DNA of 64,000 bases, taken from the NCBI RefSeq assembly GCF_000342005.1, contig NZ_AOHO01000058.1:62001-126000 (forward strand), read 5' to 3'. Positions within the stretch are counted from its first letter, which is position 1; each line of letters starts with the position of its first letter. The notes under the pieces were generated by a model that saw nothing but the letters and a program-made list of their open reading frames with translations, searched no databases and was not told the origin of the DNA. The stretch comes from Amycolatopsis decaplanina DSM 44594 (lineage in GTDB: Bacteria; Actinomycetota; Actinomycetes; Mycobacteriales; Pseudonocardiaceae). Position numbers and translations under genes: made by a program. Shown in pieces: positions 24,361 through 33,067 of this stretch.

Positions 24361-25203
24361 TCAGCCCTTCACCGCACCGGACGTCAGCCCCGCCACGATG
24401 CGACGCTGGAAGAACAACACGAACAGGATGATCGGGACGGTGATCACCACGGCGGCCGCGGAGATCGTCCCGGTGGGGTCTTCGAACTGCGAGGACCCGG
24501 TGAAGAACGACAACGCCGCCGGCACCGTGCGCGAGGCCTCGGTCGAGGTCAGCGAGATCGCGAACAGGAAGTCGTTCCAGCAGAAGATGAACACCAGGAT
24601 CGCGGTGGTGAACACCCCCGGTGCCGCCAGGGGCGCGATCACCTTCCGGAACGCCTGCGCCGGGGTCGCGCCGTCCATCTTCGCCGCCTTTTCCAGCTCC
24701 CACGGGATTTCCCGGAAGAACGCGGACAGCGTGTAGATCGACAACGGCAGCGCGAACGTGATGTAGGGCAGGATCAGCCCTGGCCAGGTGTCGAACAGGC
24801 CCAGCTCACGTTCGATGTTGAACAGCGGCGTCACCAGCGAGACCTGCGGGAACATCGCGATCAGCAGCGACATCCCGACCAGCACCTGCTTGCCGGGGAA
24901 GTCCAGCCGCGCGATCGCGTACGCCGCCATCGTGCCGAGGACGACCGCGATCACCGTCGCGATGATCGCGATCCCGATCGAGTTCACCAGCGCCCTGATG
25001 AACTCCGTGGTCTCGAAGATGTCCGCGTAGTTCTGCCACGTCCATTCCGACGGGATGAAGTTCCCGTCGCTCAAGGTCTCCTTGGTCTTGAACGAAAGCG
25101 AGACCACCCAGAGCACCGGGAACAGCGCGAACACCAGGACCAGGATGTCGACGAGGCCCCATTTGAGTTTGCGGCCGGGAGTGACCGCTCCACCGATGGC
25201 CAT
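24361..25203 (-). CDS. sugB: Sugar ABC transporter permease (SugB-like)
   Basis: Protein of 280 residues with six transmembrane helices. The permease-ABC contact (EAA) loop is seen as ELEKAAKMDGATPAQAFRKVI. It is a MalG-type permease that pairs with SugA. Its start overlaps the sugA stop by one base, and it is four bases from sugC. It is predicted to import trehalose or a related disaccharide, based on operon order. Confidence 0.85.
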   Translation of the reverse strand: MAIGGAVTPGRKLKWGLVDILVLVFALFPVLWVVSLSFKTKETLSDGNFIPSEWTWQNYADIFETTEFIRALVNSIGIAIIATVIAVVLGTMAAYAIARLDFPGKQVLVGMSLLIAMFPQVSLVTPLFNIERELGLFDTWPGLILPYITFALPLSIYTLSAFFREIPWELEKAAKMDGATPAQAFRKVIAPLAAPGVFTTAILVFIFCWNDFLFAISLTSTEASRTVPAALSFFTGSSQFEDPTGTISAAAVVITVPIILFVLFFQRRIVAGLTSGAVKG

Positions 25204-26153
25204 CAGCGCTTACCCCCATTGTCACTGCCGGGTGCGGCCGTGCCGAACACCTTGATGAAGATGAACGCGATGATCGCCACCGTGATGAAGATCAGCACCG
25301 CCATCGTCGACCCGATCCCGAGGTTCAACCCCTTGACCAGGTTGTTGTAGGTCTGCATCGACACCGAAGACGTGTCCTGCGCTCCGTTGGTGAGCACGAA
25401 GATGTTGTCGAAGATGCGGAACGCGTCCAGGGTGCGGAACAGCAGCGCCACCAGGATCGCCGGCTTCATCACCGGCAGCATCACCTTCGTGAACCGCTGC
25501 CACGCCGTCGCGCCGTCCATCGCCGCGGCCTTCAGCAGGTCGTCCGGCACCAGCGCCAGCCCCGCCATCAGCAGCAGCGCCATGAACGGCGTCGTCTTCC
25601 ACACCTCGGCCAGCACGATGATCGCCAGCGAGGGCCAGTACTCGGTCAGCGGCGCGCTGTCCGGGAAGAACAGGTTGGCCAGGTAGCCCGTGTCCGGCGT
25701 CCAGGCGTAGTACCAGGAGAACGCCGCGACCACCGTCACGATGCCGTACGGGATCAGGGCGACCGTCCGCACGAGACCCCGTCCGACGAGCGTCCGGTGC
25801 ATGATCAGCGCCAGGCCCATGCCGAGGACGAACTCGATCACCACCGAAACGATGGTCAAGCCCATCGTCGTCCCGAACGCCGTCCACCAATAACCGTTGG
25901 ACAGCACCGCGATGTAGTTGTCGAGACCGACGAACTCCTGCTGCGCCGGGAACCTGAGGTCGTAGCGCTGCAGCGAGAGCCAGATCGAATAGATGATCGG
26001 GTACCCGGTGACCGCGATCATCACGAGCGCCGCCGGGGCGCACAACCACAGGCCGAGCCTGCGCTCGGCCTTCTTTCCTTCACTGAGAACGGGTTTGGCC
26101 TTCTTGCCGGGTTCGCTCGCGGTCGCCGAACCGGCGACTTCCTGCACGGTCAC
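25203..26153 (-). CDS. sugA: Sugar ABC transporter permease (SugA-like)
   Basis: Protein of 316 residues, GTG start at 26153 overlapping the lpqY stop. After a polar N-terminus of about 30 residues there are six membrane helices, with the EAA loop LLKAAAMDGATAWQRFTKVM. It is a MalF-type permease, forming the heterodimeric channel with SugB. The gene order lpqY-sugA-sugB-sugC equals that of the mycobacterial trehalose recycling system. Confidence 0.85.
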   Translation of the reverse strand: MTVQEVAGSATASEPGKKAKPVLSEGKKAERRLGLWLCAPAALVMIAVTGYPIIYSIWLSLQRYDLRFPAQQEFVGLDNYIAVLSNGYWWTAFGTTMGLTIVSVVIEFVLGMGLALIMHRTLVGRGLVRTVALIPYGIVTVVAAFSWYYAWTPDTGYLANLFFPDSAPLTEYWPSLAIIVLAEVWKTTPFMALLLMAGLALVPDDLLKAAAMDGATAWQRFTKVMLPVMKPAILVALLFRTLDAFRIFDNIFVLTNGAQDTSSVSMQTYNNLVKGLNLGIGSTMAVLIFITVAIIAFIFIKVFGTAAPGSDNGGKR

Positions 26154-27472
26154 GGGATCACTCCCTTCGACTGGAGCGCGTCGGCGAGCTGTTCCTTCAG
26201 CTTCTCCGCCGTCTTCTGCGGGTCGATTTCAGAAGGCGGGGAAAGCACCTTCGACAACACAGTCGAGGCGTTCTGGTAGGCCGGTGTCAGCGGACGCACC
26301 GCGGCGTCCTTGAGCGCCTCCAGGATCGTTTCCCGCATCGGGTACTTCGTGTCCATGCTCGGGTTGTCGTCGCTCACACCCGCTGTCGCGTCGAGCGGGA
26401 CCGTGTCGGTGTAGAGCGATTCGATCGTCGGCGGGACGCCGTCCTTGAGCGCGGAGAACTTCTGGTTCTTCTCGTTGCGCAGGCACAGGGCGACCTCGTA
26501 GGCCTCGGCCTTGTGCTTCGAAGTCGAGCTGACCGCCAGGTTGTAGCCACCGATCGTGGTCTTGGCGGGCTTGCCCGCTTCGAACTCCGGATAGGTGGTC
26601 CACTTGAAGTGCTTCAGCTCGTCTTTCTTCTCCTTGGCGTAGGAGGCGTAGACGAACGGCCAGTTCAATTCGAAGGCCGCGTTGCCGCGCTGGAAGGCCT
26701 GGCGGACCTCGTCCTCCTTGGAGTTGGTCAGCGACGGGTCGGTGATCCCGGCCGTGGTGACTTTCTTGAGCATCTCCAGTGCCTTGATCGCACCGGCGTC
26801 CATCACGACCGACTTGCCGTCGTCGGAAAGGATCTTTCCGCCCGCCGACTCGACGAGCGTGTTGTAGATGACGACGAGGCCCTCGTACTGCGCGCCGGTG
26901 AACACGACGTTCGCCGGTTTGCCCTGTGCCTTGAGCGCCTTGGCCTGGTCGATCATCTCGTCCCAGGTCTTCGGCGGCGTCGGGGTCAGCCTGTCGTCGT
27001 ACCAGAGCAACTGGACGTTGGTGTTCTTGGTCGCCGCGTAGAGCTTTCCGTTCCACGTGGCGGTTTCGAGCGGTCCCGGCAGGACACCCGCGGTCGCCTC
27101 GGCCTTGGCTTCACCCGTCCATTCGTCGACCCAGCCCGCCTCGGCGAACTCCGAGACCCAGGTGACGTCCAGCCCCAGTACGTCGAGCGAATCGTCCCCG
27201 GCGGCCAGGCGGCGCACCATCTGTTCCCGCTGGCCGTCGGCCGGTCGCGGAAGTTTGTTGTAGACGACCTCGTACCGCCCGCCCGAAGCCTTGGTGCAAT
27301 CGTCCACAACGGACTGGAAGTTGTCTTCGGGCGCGTAATAGACGTTGATCTTCAGTCCGGCATCCGAACCGCAGCCCGCCAGCAGGCCGACCGTCAGCGC
27401 TGTCGCGCCGAGTAGCGAGCCGGTGCGGCCTGGTGAGCGGCCCCTCCGGCTCGCGCTCATCCTCTTCCCCAT
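26150..27472 (-). CDS. lpqY: Sugar ABC transporter substrate-binding lipoprotein (LpqY-like)
   Basis: Protein of 440 residues (436 from ATG 27460). A twin-Arg-containing basic N-terminus and a signal segment end in the lipobox VGLLAGC, then a family 1 extracellular solute-binding fold (DVTWVSEFAEAGWVDE, AATKNTNVQLLWYDD, TWDEMIDQAKAL, AFQRGNAAFELNWPFVY). Mycobacterial LpqY binds trehalose; the same ligand is inferred from operon order and resemblance. Outer face of the membrane. An upstream 240-bp gap has small inverted repeats and a candidate operator at 27641. Confidence 0.82.
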   Translation of the reverse strand: MGKRMSASRRGRSPGRTGSLLGATALTVGLLAGCGSDAGLKINVYYAPEDNFQSVVDDCTKASGGRYEVVYNKLPRPADGQREQMVRRLAAGDDSLDVLGLDVTWVSEFAEAGWVDEWTGEAKAEATAGVLPGPLETATWNGKLYAATKNTNVQLLWYDDRLTPTPPKTWDEMIDQAKALKAQGKPANVVFTGAQYEGLVVIYNTLVESAGGKILSDDGKSVVMDAGAIKALEMLKKVTTAGITDPSLTNSKEDEVRQAFQRGNAAFELNWPFVYASYAKEKKDELKHFKWTTYPEFEAGKPAKTTIGGYNLAVSSTSKHKAEAYEVALCLRNEKNQKFSALKDGVPPTIESLYTDTVPLDATAGVSDDNPSMDTKYPMRETILEALKDAAVRPLTPAYQNASTVLSKVLSPPSEIDPQKTAEKLKEQLADALQSKGVIP

Positions 27473-27640
27473 GAGGCCTCCTCACCCGCGCACGCCCGGG
27501 GAGCGGCGGCATGAGACGCGTTGAAGAAGCCCGCGCGCCAGCACCCCGACGTGCTAGTGCTCGGGCGGACACGCTGGAGTACATGACCGCCCGACTGGTG
27601 TTGTGCAACCTATTCCGGGCGATCACCGCCCGCAAGCAGT

Positions 27641-27652
27641 ATCGGTAACGAT
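27641..27652. promoter_or_regulatory. Candidate operator ATCGGTAACGAT upstream of lpqY
   Basis: ATCG and CGAT flank a TA-containing centre; the site is about 170 bp before the lpqY start in the only long gap of this operon. Symmetry and position suggest a LacI- or GntR-type sugar regulator site. Evidence is limited to this; a GC-rich inverted repeat (GGGCG...CGCCC) lies just beside it at 27617-27631. Confidence 0.25.
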
Positions 27653-27714
27653 TCAGCGGACCGCACGACGAACAGGTGAACCAGTACCGCCGAACGTCAG
27701 TGGTCCGGCCCGGG

Positions 27715-28230
27715 TCATCCGGTGGGACGACCACCCAACGCGAGCTGGGCGAGGAGCTCGCGGCCCTGTTCGGCCGAACGCGGCTGGCACAGCACGTCGT
27801 AGCGGCCGGCGACCAGCTGGCTCGCGGAGGAGAAGTCGCGGCGGGACATGCCGTAGCTGATCGCCGCGAAGACCGTCCACGCCAGGATGCCGAGCACGAG
27901 CCCGCCGATCATGGGCTGCCACGCGAAACCCTGGTTGTTGAACATGCCCAGCAGCAGCCCGATGATCAGGCCGAACCACGCGCCCGACACCGCACCGGTG
28001 CCCAGCACACGGCCCCAGCTCAACCTGCCGACGACGCGCTCGACGAGCATGAGGTCGACGCCGACGATGGTCACGTCGCTGACCCCGAACTCCTTCTCCG
28101 CGAGGAAGCCGACTGCTTGCTGGGCTTCGCCGTACGTCGCGTAGGAACCGATCGGCCAGCCGGAAGGCGGTGTCGGCAGCCTGGGCAGCCCACCCGCGGC
28201 CCGGTCGCTTCCGCCAAAGGGAGCACTCAC
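27715..28230 (-). CDS. General stress/YflT-like membrane protein
   Basis: Protein of 171 residues. The N-terminal domain (GSYATYGEAQQAVGFLAEKEFGVSDVTIVGVDLMLVE) is the heat-induced stress protein YflT/general stress protein 17M fold. Two hydrophobic segments follow (GAVSGAWFGLIIGLLLGMF, IGGLVLGILAWTVFAAISYG), then a C-terminal YDVLC strand. In M. tuberculosis the homologue (Rv1234, from memory) also precedes lpqY-sugABC. Likely a membrane stress protein of unknown mechanism. Confidence 0.75.
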   Translation of the reverse strand: MSAPFGGSDRAAGGLPRLPTPPSGWPIGSYATYGEAQQAVGFLAEKEFGVSDVTIVGVDLMLVERVVGRLSWGRVLGTGAVSGAWFGLIIGLLLGMFNNQGFAWQPMIGGLVLGILAWTVFAAISYGMSRRDFSSASQLVAGRYDVLCQPRSAEQGRELLAQLALGGRPTG

Positions 28231-28290
28231 GAAATCACCTCTCGCCCGTCCAGGTCCATCTTCTCAAGGACGGGCGAAAGGCGCGAACGT

Positions 28291-29493
28291 TCAGGAGCGG
28301 GACTTGTACTCGCGGAGCAGGCCGCGGCTGATGATGGTCTTCTGGATCTCGCTGGTGCCCTCGCCGATGAGCAGGAACGGAGCTTCGCGCATGAGGCGCT
28401 CGATCTCGTACTCCTTGGAGTAGCCGTAGCCGCCGTGGATGCGGAAGGAGTCCTGGGTGACCTCGGCGCAGTACTCGCTCGCGATCAGCTTCGCCATGCC
28501 TGCCTCGACGTCGTTGCGCTCGCCGGAGTCCTTGAGGCGGGCGGCGTTGACCATCATCAGGTGCGCGGCCTCGACCTTGGTGGCCATCTCGGCGAGTTTG
28601 AACGCGATCGCCTGGTGCTCGGCGATCGCCTTGCCGAAGGTCTTGCGCTGCTGGGCGTACTCCACCGCCAGTTCGAACGCGCGGATCGCGATGCCGCAGG
28701 CGCGGGCGGCGACGTTGACCCGGCCGACCTCGACACCGTCCATCATGTACGCGAAGCCCTTGCCCGGCGCTTCGCCAAGGACCTTGTCGGCGCCGATCTT
28801 GTAGCCGTCGAAAACGGCTTCGGTGGTGTCGACGCCCTTGTAGCCCATCTTGTCGATCTTGCCGGGGATGGTGAGGCCGGGAGCGACCTCGCCGAAGCCC
28901 TCGGGCTTCTCGACCAGGAACGTGGTGAGGTTCTGGTGGGCCTTCTCGGCGCCTTCGTCGGTCTTGACGAGCAGCGCGATCAGGTTGGAGCTGCCGCCGT
29001 TGGTCAGCCACATCTTCGAACCGTCGATGACATAGTGAGCACCGTCGTCGGTCTTGCGGGCGCGGGTCTTGATCGCGGCGACGTCGGAACCGAGGTCCGG
29101 CTCGGACATCGAGAACGAGCCGCGGACCTCACCGGTCGCCATCCGCGGCAGGAAGTGCTGCTTCTGCTCGGGCGTCCCGTGACGGGAGATCATGTGGGCC
29201 ACGATGAAGTGCGTGTTGATGACGCCGGAGACGCTCATCCAGCCGCGCGCGATCTCCTCGACCACGAGCGCGTAGGTCAGCAGCGATTCGCCGAGGCCGC
29301 CGTACTCCTCCGGGATGGTGAGCCCGAACAGGCCCATCTCCTTCATCCCCTCGACGATGTCGGCGGGATAGGTGTCGGAGTGCTCGAGCTCCTGCGCGCG
29401 CGGGATGACCTCCTTGTCCACGAACTGGCGGACCGTGGCCAGGATTTCGGACTGCACGTCGGTCAAGCCGGCGGTCTGGGCGAGGCGAGCCAT
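28291..29493 (-). CDS. Acyl-CoA dehydrogenase
   Basis: Protein of 400 residues, full length for the family. Typical blocks are LFGLTIPEEYGGLG, SFSMSEPDLGSD (FAD/substrate contact), KMWLTNGGSSNLI, YAQQRKTFGKAI and RIHGGYGYSKEYEIERLMREA. The catalytic base Glu is in GEGTSEIQK. It oxidises an acyl-CoA to the 2-enoyl-CoA with FAD; chain length cannot be told. It is alone in orientation between the stress protein and DUF4190 genes. Confidence 0.9.
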   Translation of the reverse strand: MARLAQTAGLTDVQSEILATVRQFVDKEVIPRAQELEHSDTYPADIVEGMKEMGLFGLTIPEEYGGLGESLLTYALVVEEIARGWMSVSGVINTHFIVAHMISRHGTPEQKQHFLPRMATGEVRGSFSMSEPDLGSDVAAIKTRARKTDDGAHYVIDGSKMWLTNGGSSNLIALLVKTDEGAEKAHQNLTTFLVEKPEGFGEVAPGLTIPGKIDKMGYKGVDTTEAVFDGYKIGADKVLGEAPGKGFAYMMDGVEVGRVNVAARACGIAIRAFELAVEYAQQRKTFGKAIAEHQAIAFKLAEMATKVEAAHLMMVNAARLKDSGERNDVEAGMAKLIASEYCAEVTQDSFRIHGGYGYSKEYEIERLMREAPFLLIGEGTSEIQKTIISRGLLREYKSRS

Positions 29494-29573
29494 CTCTGCT
29501 CCCTAAATTCGCGCGCACCGGGCTCCCGGCGCTGGGTTACCGGTGAGTATGACGTCTGCGGAGGGACCTCGCT

Positions 29574-29837
29574 ATGAGCGCAGTCACGCGTACGCCATCC
29601 GTGACCATGACCCAGCAGTCCTTCGGCGGATTCCCACCGCGACAGCAGTACGCCTTTCCGAACCAGGCTCCGGCGCGGAGCAAGGACTCCGGCCTGGCGA
29701 CGGCCGCCCTGATCTTTTCACTCTTCGGGCTGATCGGACTGGTATCCGTGATCCCGGGGATCGTCATGGGCCACGTCGCCGCGTTCGCCGTTGGCTACCT
29801 GCTGAACATCACCGCGAAACACGGCGCTTTCCGGTAG
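29574..29837 (+). CDS. Shortened DUF4190-like membrane protein
   Basis: Protein of 87 residues. The N-terminus is Gln/Phe/Pro-rich, followed by GLATAALIFSLFGLIGLVSVIPGIVMGHVA, equivalent to the first DUF4190 helix and its GH motif. Where full-length relatives continue with a charged loop (LGKAKRGEAGG in the next gene), this one passes directly to AFAVGYLLNI. This looks like an in-frame deletion of about 15-17 residues compared with its neighbour. Either a degenerate paralogue or a different topology. Confidence 0.5.
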   Translation: MSAVTRTPSVTMTQQSFGGFPPRQQYAFPNQAPARSKDSGLATAALIFSLFGLIGLVSVIPGIVMGHVAAFAVGYLLNITAKHGAFR

Positions 29838-29868
29838 CGATACGGTCCTGGACGACGAGGGGACCAGA

Positions 29869-30243
29869 ATGACGAATCCGCACAACCCGTACGGGCAGCA
29901 GCCGTCCGGGCAGTTCGAGCAGCCCTACGGTCTCCAGCCTTACCAGCCGCCGCAGCAGCAGTACTACGTCCAGCAGACCTATGTGCGGCCGCCGGACCAG
30001 GGTATGGCCGTGGCGTCGCTGGTGTGCTCGCTGATCGGGCTGATCATGTGCTTCCCGGCGATCCTGGGGATCATCTTCGGGCACATCGCGCTCGGGAAGG
30101 CCAAGCGCGGCGAAGCGGGCGGCCAGGGCATGGCGCAGGCCGGGATGATCATCGGATACGTCGTCACCGCGCTGTGGCTGATCCCGGTCATCCTGTGGTT
30201 CGTGTTCGTGGTGCTCGCGATCGGTGCCGCGGGCGTCTCGTGA
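29869..30243 (+). CDS. DUF4190 membrane protein
   Basis: Protein of 124 residues. About 45 Gln/Tyr/Pro-rich residues precede the DUF4190 core: GMAVASLVCSLIGLIMCFPAILGIIFGHIALGKAKRGEAGG, then a second helix pair (MIIGYVVTALWLIPVILWF). Small membrane protein, function unknown; the proline-rich end may bind other proteins. First intact of two DUF4190 genes in tandem. Confidence 0.75.
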   Translation: MTNPHNPYGQQPSGQFEQPYGLQPYQPPQQQYYVQQTYVRPPDQGMAVASLVCSLIGLIMCFPAILGIIFGHIALGKAKRGEAGGQGMAQAGMIIGYVVTALWLIPVILWFVFVVLAIGAAGVS

Positions 30244-30293
30244 CCCGTTCGGAGGATACGGTGGTGTCCCGCACGAACCAGGGGGCCAACCGG

Positions 30294-30941
30294 ATGAGCA
30301 GTTCCGACTCGCAGGACACACCGTCGACGTCGTCCTACACCGACTCGAACACCTTCTCGGACCCGACTTCCGCGTCCTCGACGTCCGAGACGGTGTCGAC
30401 CCCGGCGGAACCCCAGCAGTTTCAGCCGCCGGCGCCCTTCACACCGCCTCCGCCGTTCGAGCCGCCCGCTCCGTTCGAGGTGCCTTCGCCCGGCGCGCCT
30501 CCTGCTCCTCCTGCAGAGCCGTTCGCGCAGGCCATCGACCCGCTGACCGCCGAGCCCGTCCCGCCGCCTGAGCCCTCCTACGCGACTCCGGACGCTTCGG
30601 TTCCTCCGGTGTACACACCGGCGCCTCTGCCTGCCGCATACCCGGCGCAGCCCTACGGCCAGCCGTACAACCCGTACGCGGCCTCGGCGGCGCCGCGGTC
30701 GCAGGACAACGGGATGGCGATCGCCGGACTGGTGTGCTCGCTCGTCGGGATCTGCTCGTGCGTGACCGTGATCGTCGGGCTGATCTTGGGGCACATCGGG
30801 CTGGCGAAAGCGAACCGCGGCGAGGCGGGCGGACGCGGCATGGCGCTCGCGGCGGTGGTCATCGCGTACATCGTCATCGCGCTGTACGTCGGTTTCGGCG
30901 GCACGATGATCATTCTCGGTGTGAATGGCGAGCTGGACTAG
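30294..30941 (+). CDS. DUF4190 membrane protein with long Pro-rich N-terminus
   Basis: Protein of 215 residues from ATG 30294. GTG codons at 30261 and 30264, with GGAGG at 30251, are alternative starts that add ten or eleven residues. About 140 residues of Ser/Thr- and Pro-rich disordered sequence precede the DUF4190 core GMAIAGLVCSLVGICSCVTVIVGLILGHIGLAKANRGEAGG and a final helix. It is paralogous to the preceding gene. It converges on the HEPN-like pseudogene with only 14 bp between and no palindrome. Confidence 0.72.
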   Translation: MSSSDSQDTPSTSSYTDSNTFSDPTSASSTSETVSTPAEPQQFQPPAPFTPPPPFEPPAPFEVPSPGAPPAPPAEPFAQAIDPLTAEPVPPPEPSYATPDASVPPVYTPAPLPAAYPAQPYGQPYNPYAASAAPRSQDNGMAIAGLVCSLVGICSCVTVIVGLILGHIGLAKANRGEAGGRGMALAAVVIAYIVIALYVGFGGTMIILGVNGELD

Positions 30942-30955
30942 CGCGCAACTTGGAG

Positions 30956-32045
30956 CTAGAGATCGGCCGTGGTCGCCGCGTTCTCCAATGAGTGCAGGGA
31001 GACATACCGCTGCCGTTGAACGAAGGCCGAGCCTCTGCCGGTGCCGTGATGAGGCAGCGTCGCACGCAACTGCCGGTGGTCGGGATGGCCCGGACCAGTC
31101 AGCAAGAAGACCTGATAGCGGCCATCCGTCCAGGTCGCGTCCGACGTTTCGATGACCTTGGCGATCTTGCGGTCGAACCGATCGTCCGAGGCACCGAGCC
31201 GCGCTGCCTCTTCCGAAGACCATTCGACATTGTCCCGGCGGTGAAGCACAGCTGGAACGTCGAGCTTCACCTCACGATCCGCGTAGAACGCCACACGCTC
31301 GATCGGCCGGAATGCCCGCCCGGATTGGCACACGTAAGCGGCACAGCTCTCATACTGCGGCCAAGCTTGCTTCGCCGCCACTATGACGGTGTCATCGATC
31401 GTGACCGGTCGCTGCGCGTAGACGGTCATCAATCCGCTGCACCGCTTCAGCCATCGCGCGGCATCCGTATCGATGTACGCGGCCAGGTCGAAGATCTGGC
31501 GAAGCTCGAAGGGTATGTCGACATTGTCCGTCGAGTCGTGATGCGCGAGCCGGTTCCGAAACTTACGGACCCGCTCGACCGCGACGGCGACCTGCTTTCG
31601 CTTCCCCGACGAGTTCGGAAAAGCGCGATGAAGGCAGTCACGCCAGAGCTCTTCGTACTTGGGACCGAGCAAGCCGGACCAGAAGCCAAAGCTCAACCCG
31701 GCGATGATCTGATGCCGGGTTTCCTTCCGCTGGGGGCGCAGCCGCTCCCGCACGGTGGCCACGGCCTCCGCTACATGGTCCCCTCCGGGAGTCGGCGGCA
31801 AGAACCACGGAATGCCGCACTGGTCCTCGCGGAAGTACTCGCGAAGACACCGATCCAGAGCGTTACGAAGGAGCACCTCGAGATGGCCGACAACCTCGAA
31901 AGCGGCGGAAGATGTTCGTGCACTCCACTCGTACAGCCCGCAAGGCCGCGACCTTGTCTCCCGAAGCCCCCTCGAGATAAGGAGCCATCCGGGGTTCGGA
32001 CAGCAGGTTCCAGACCATGGACTCTTCGGTCTCGACGGACGGCAC
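30956..32045 (-). pseudogene. Abi-like/HEPN protein, frameshifted
   Basis: Two overlapping frames together give one Abi-like protein. The N-terminal part (GTG 32045; contains LSEPRMAPYLEGASGDKVAALR) is in one frame; the continuation, LYEWSARTSSAAFEVVGHLE with LEVLLRNALD and the HEPN catalytic motif RNRLAHH, is in another. Removing one base from the CCC run at 31937-31939 restores a single frame of about 360 residues. Family members are HEPN putative RNases linked to phage abortive infection. Codon use is less GC3-biased than the neighbours, suggesting transfer. Either a decayed gene, a sequencing error or a real frameshift. Confidence 0.6.
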
Positions 32046-32096
32046 CCGAAGATGCTACCGTCAGTGACGAACGCCCCAGTGTCGCCTCTGATGCAA

Positions 32097-32128
32097 GCGC
32101 CTGAGGCTTCTTCATGCCTCAGGGGCGC
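32097..32128. terminator. Hairpin at the end of the slipin gene
   Basis: GCGC-CTGAGG at 32097-32106 pairs with CCTCAG and GGCGC at 32117-32128, with a 10-base loop and a two-base bulge. The slipin stop codon (32119-32121) lies within the right arm. It separates the slipin gene from the HEPN-like gene downstream. Confidence 0.5.
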
Positions 32129-32979
32129 TGCTCCGCGTCTCCCGGTTCCCGAGGCGCTGGCGCCACCTGACCGTTGGCCGCGGAATCCTCCGAAGCAGCT
32201 GAAGCCTCCGGAGCCGACGCCTCCCGCTTCGGGGTGTTCGCGTCGAGGAAGCGCAGCAGTTCCACCGGGAACGGCAGGACCAACGTCGAGTTCTTCTCCG
32301 CCGAGACCTGCACGACGGTCTCCAGCAGCCGCAACTGCAACGCCGCCGGAGTGTCGGCCATGGTCGCGGCCGCCTGCGAGAGCTTGTGCGACGCCTGCAG
32401 TTCCCCGTCGGCCGAGATGACCCGCGCCCGCCGTTCGCGTTCGGCTTCGGCCTGGCGCGACATCGAGCGTTTCATCGATTCCGGCAGCGCGACGTCCTTG
32501 ATCTCGACCCGGTCGATGTGGATCCCCCAGTCCAGCGCCGGACTGTCGATCATCAGCTCCAGGCCCTCGTTCAGCCGTTCGCGGTTGGACAGCAGGTCGT
32601 CCAGGTCGCTCTTGCCGATGATGGACCGCAGCGAGGTCTGCGCGACCTGGCCGACGGCCGAGCGGTAGTCCTGCACGTTGACCGCGGCCAGCACCGGGTC
32701 GATCACCTTGAAGTACACGACCGCGTCCACCCGCACGGTGACGTTGTCGCGGGTGATGCCGTCCTGCGCGGGGATCGGCATCGTGACGATCTGCATGTTG
32801 ACCTTCTGCAGCCTGTCCGCGATCGGCACCAGCAGCGCGAGCCCCGGCTCCCGGATGGCCGGGCGGACCCGCCCGAACCGGAACACGAGACCGCGTTCGT
32901 ACTGTTTCACCACGCGAAGACTGGCCGCGAGCCAAGCACCGCCCGCGACGGCGACCGCACTGAGAATCTCCACCACCAT
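32119..32979 (-). CDS. SPFH-domain protein (slipin/stomatin family)
   Basis: Protein of 286 residues. One N-terminal membrane helix (about 4-20) is followed by VVKQYERGLVFRFGRV, the start of the SPFH domain, DNVTVRVDAVVYFKV and the long helix QAEAERERRARVISADGE. The C-terminal 40 residues are Ala/Glu-rich and disordered. Slipins assemble into membrane microdomain rings and often partner with NfeD proteases; no nfeD is adjacent here. Confidence 0.88.
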   Translation of the reverse strand: MVVEILSAVAVAGGAWLAASLRVVKQYERGLVFRFGRVRPAIREPGLALLVPIADRLQKVNMQIVTMPIPAQDGITRDNVTVRVDAVVYFKVIDPVLAAVNVQDYRSAVGQVAQTSLRSIIGKSDLDDLLSNRERLNEGLELMIDSPALDWGIHIDRVEIKDVALPESMKRSMSRQAEAERERRARVISADGELQASHKLSQAAATMADTPAALQLRLLETVVQVSAEKNSTLVLPFPVELLRFLDANTPKREASAPEASAASEDSAANGQVAPAPREPGDAEQRP

Positions 32980-33067
32980 GGCTGCTCCCGGGGTTGTTCT
33001 CGCTGTTCACGGTACGCCCGGCGGGTCAGGAGGGAAACACGGTGGACAAGCCTGCCAAGGTGGGTCC

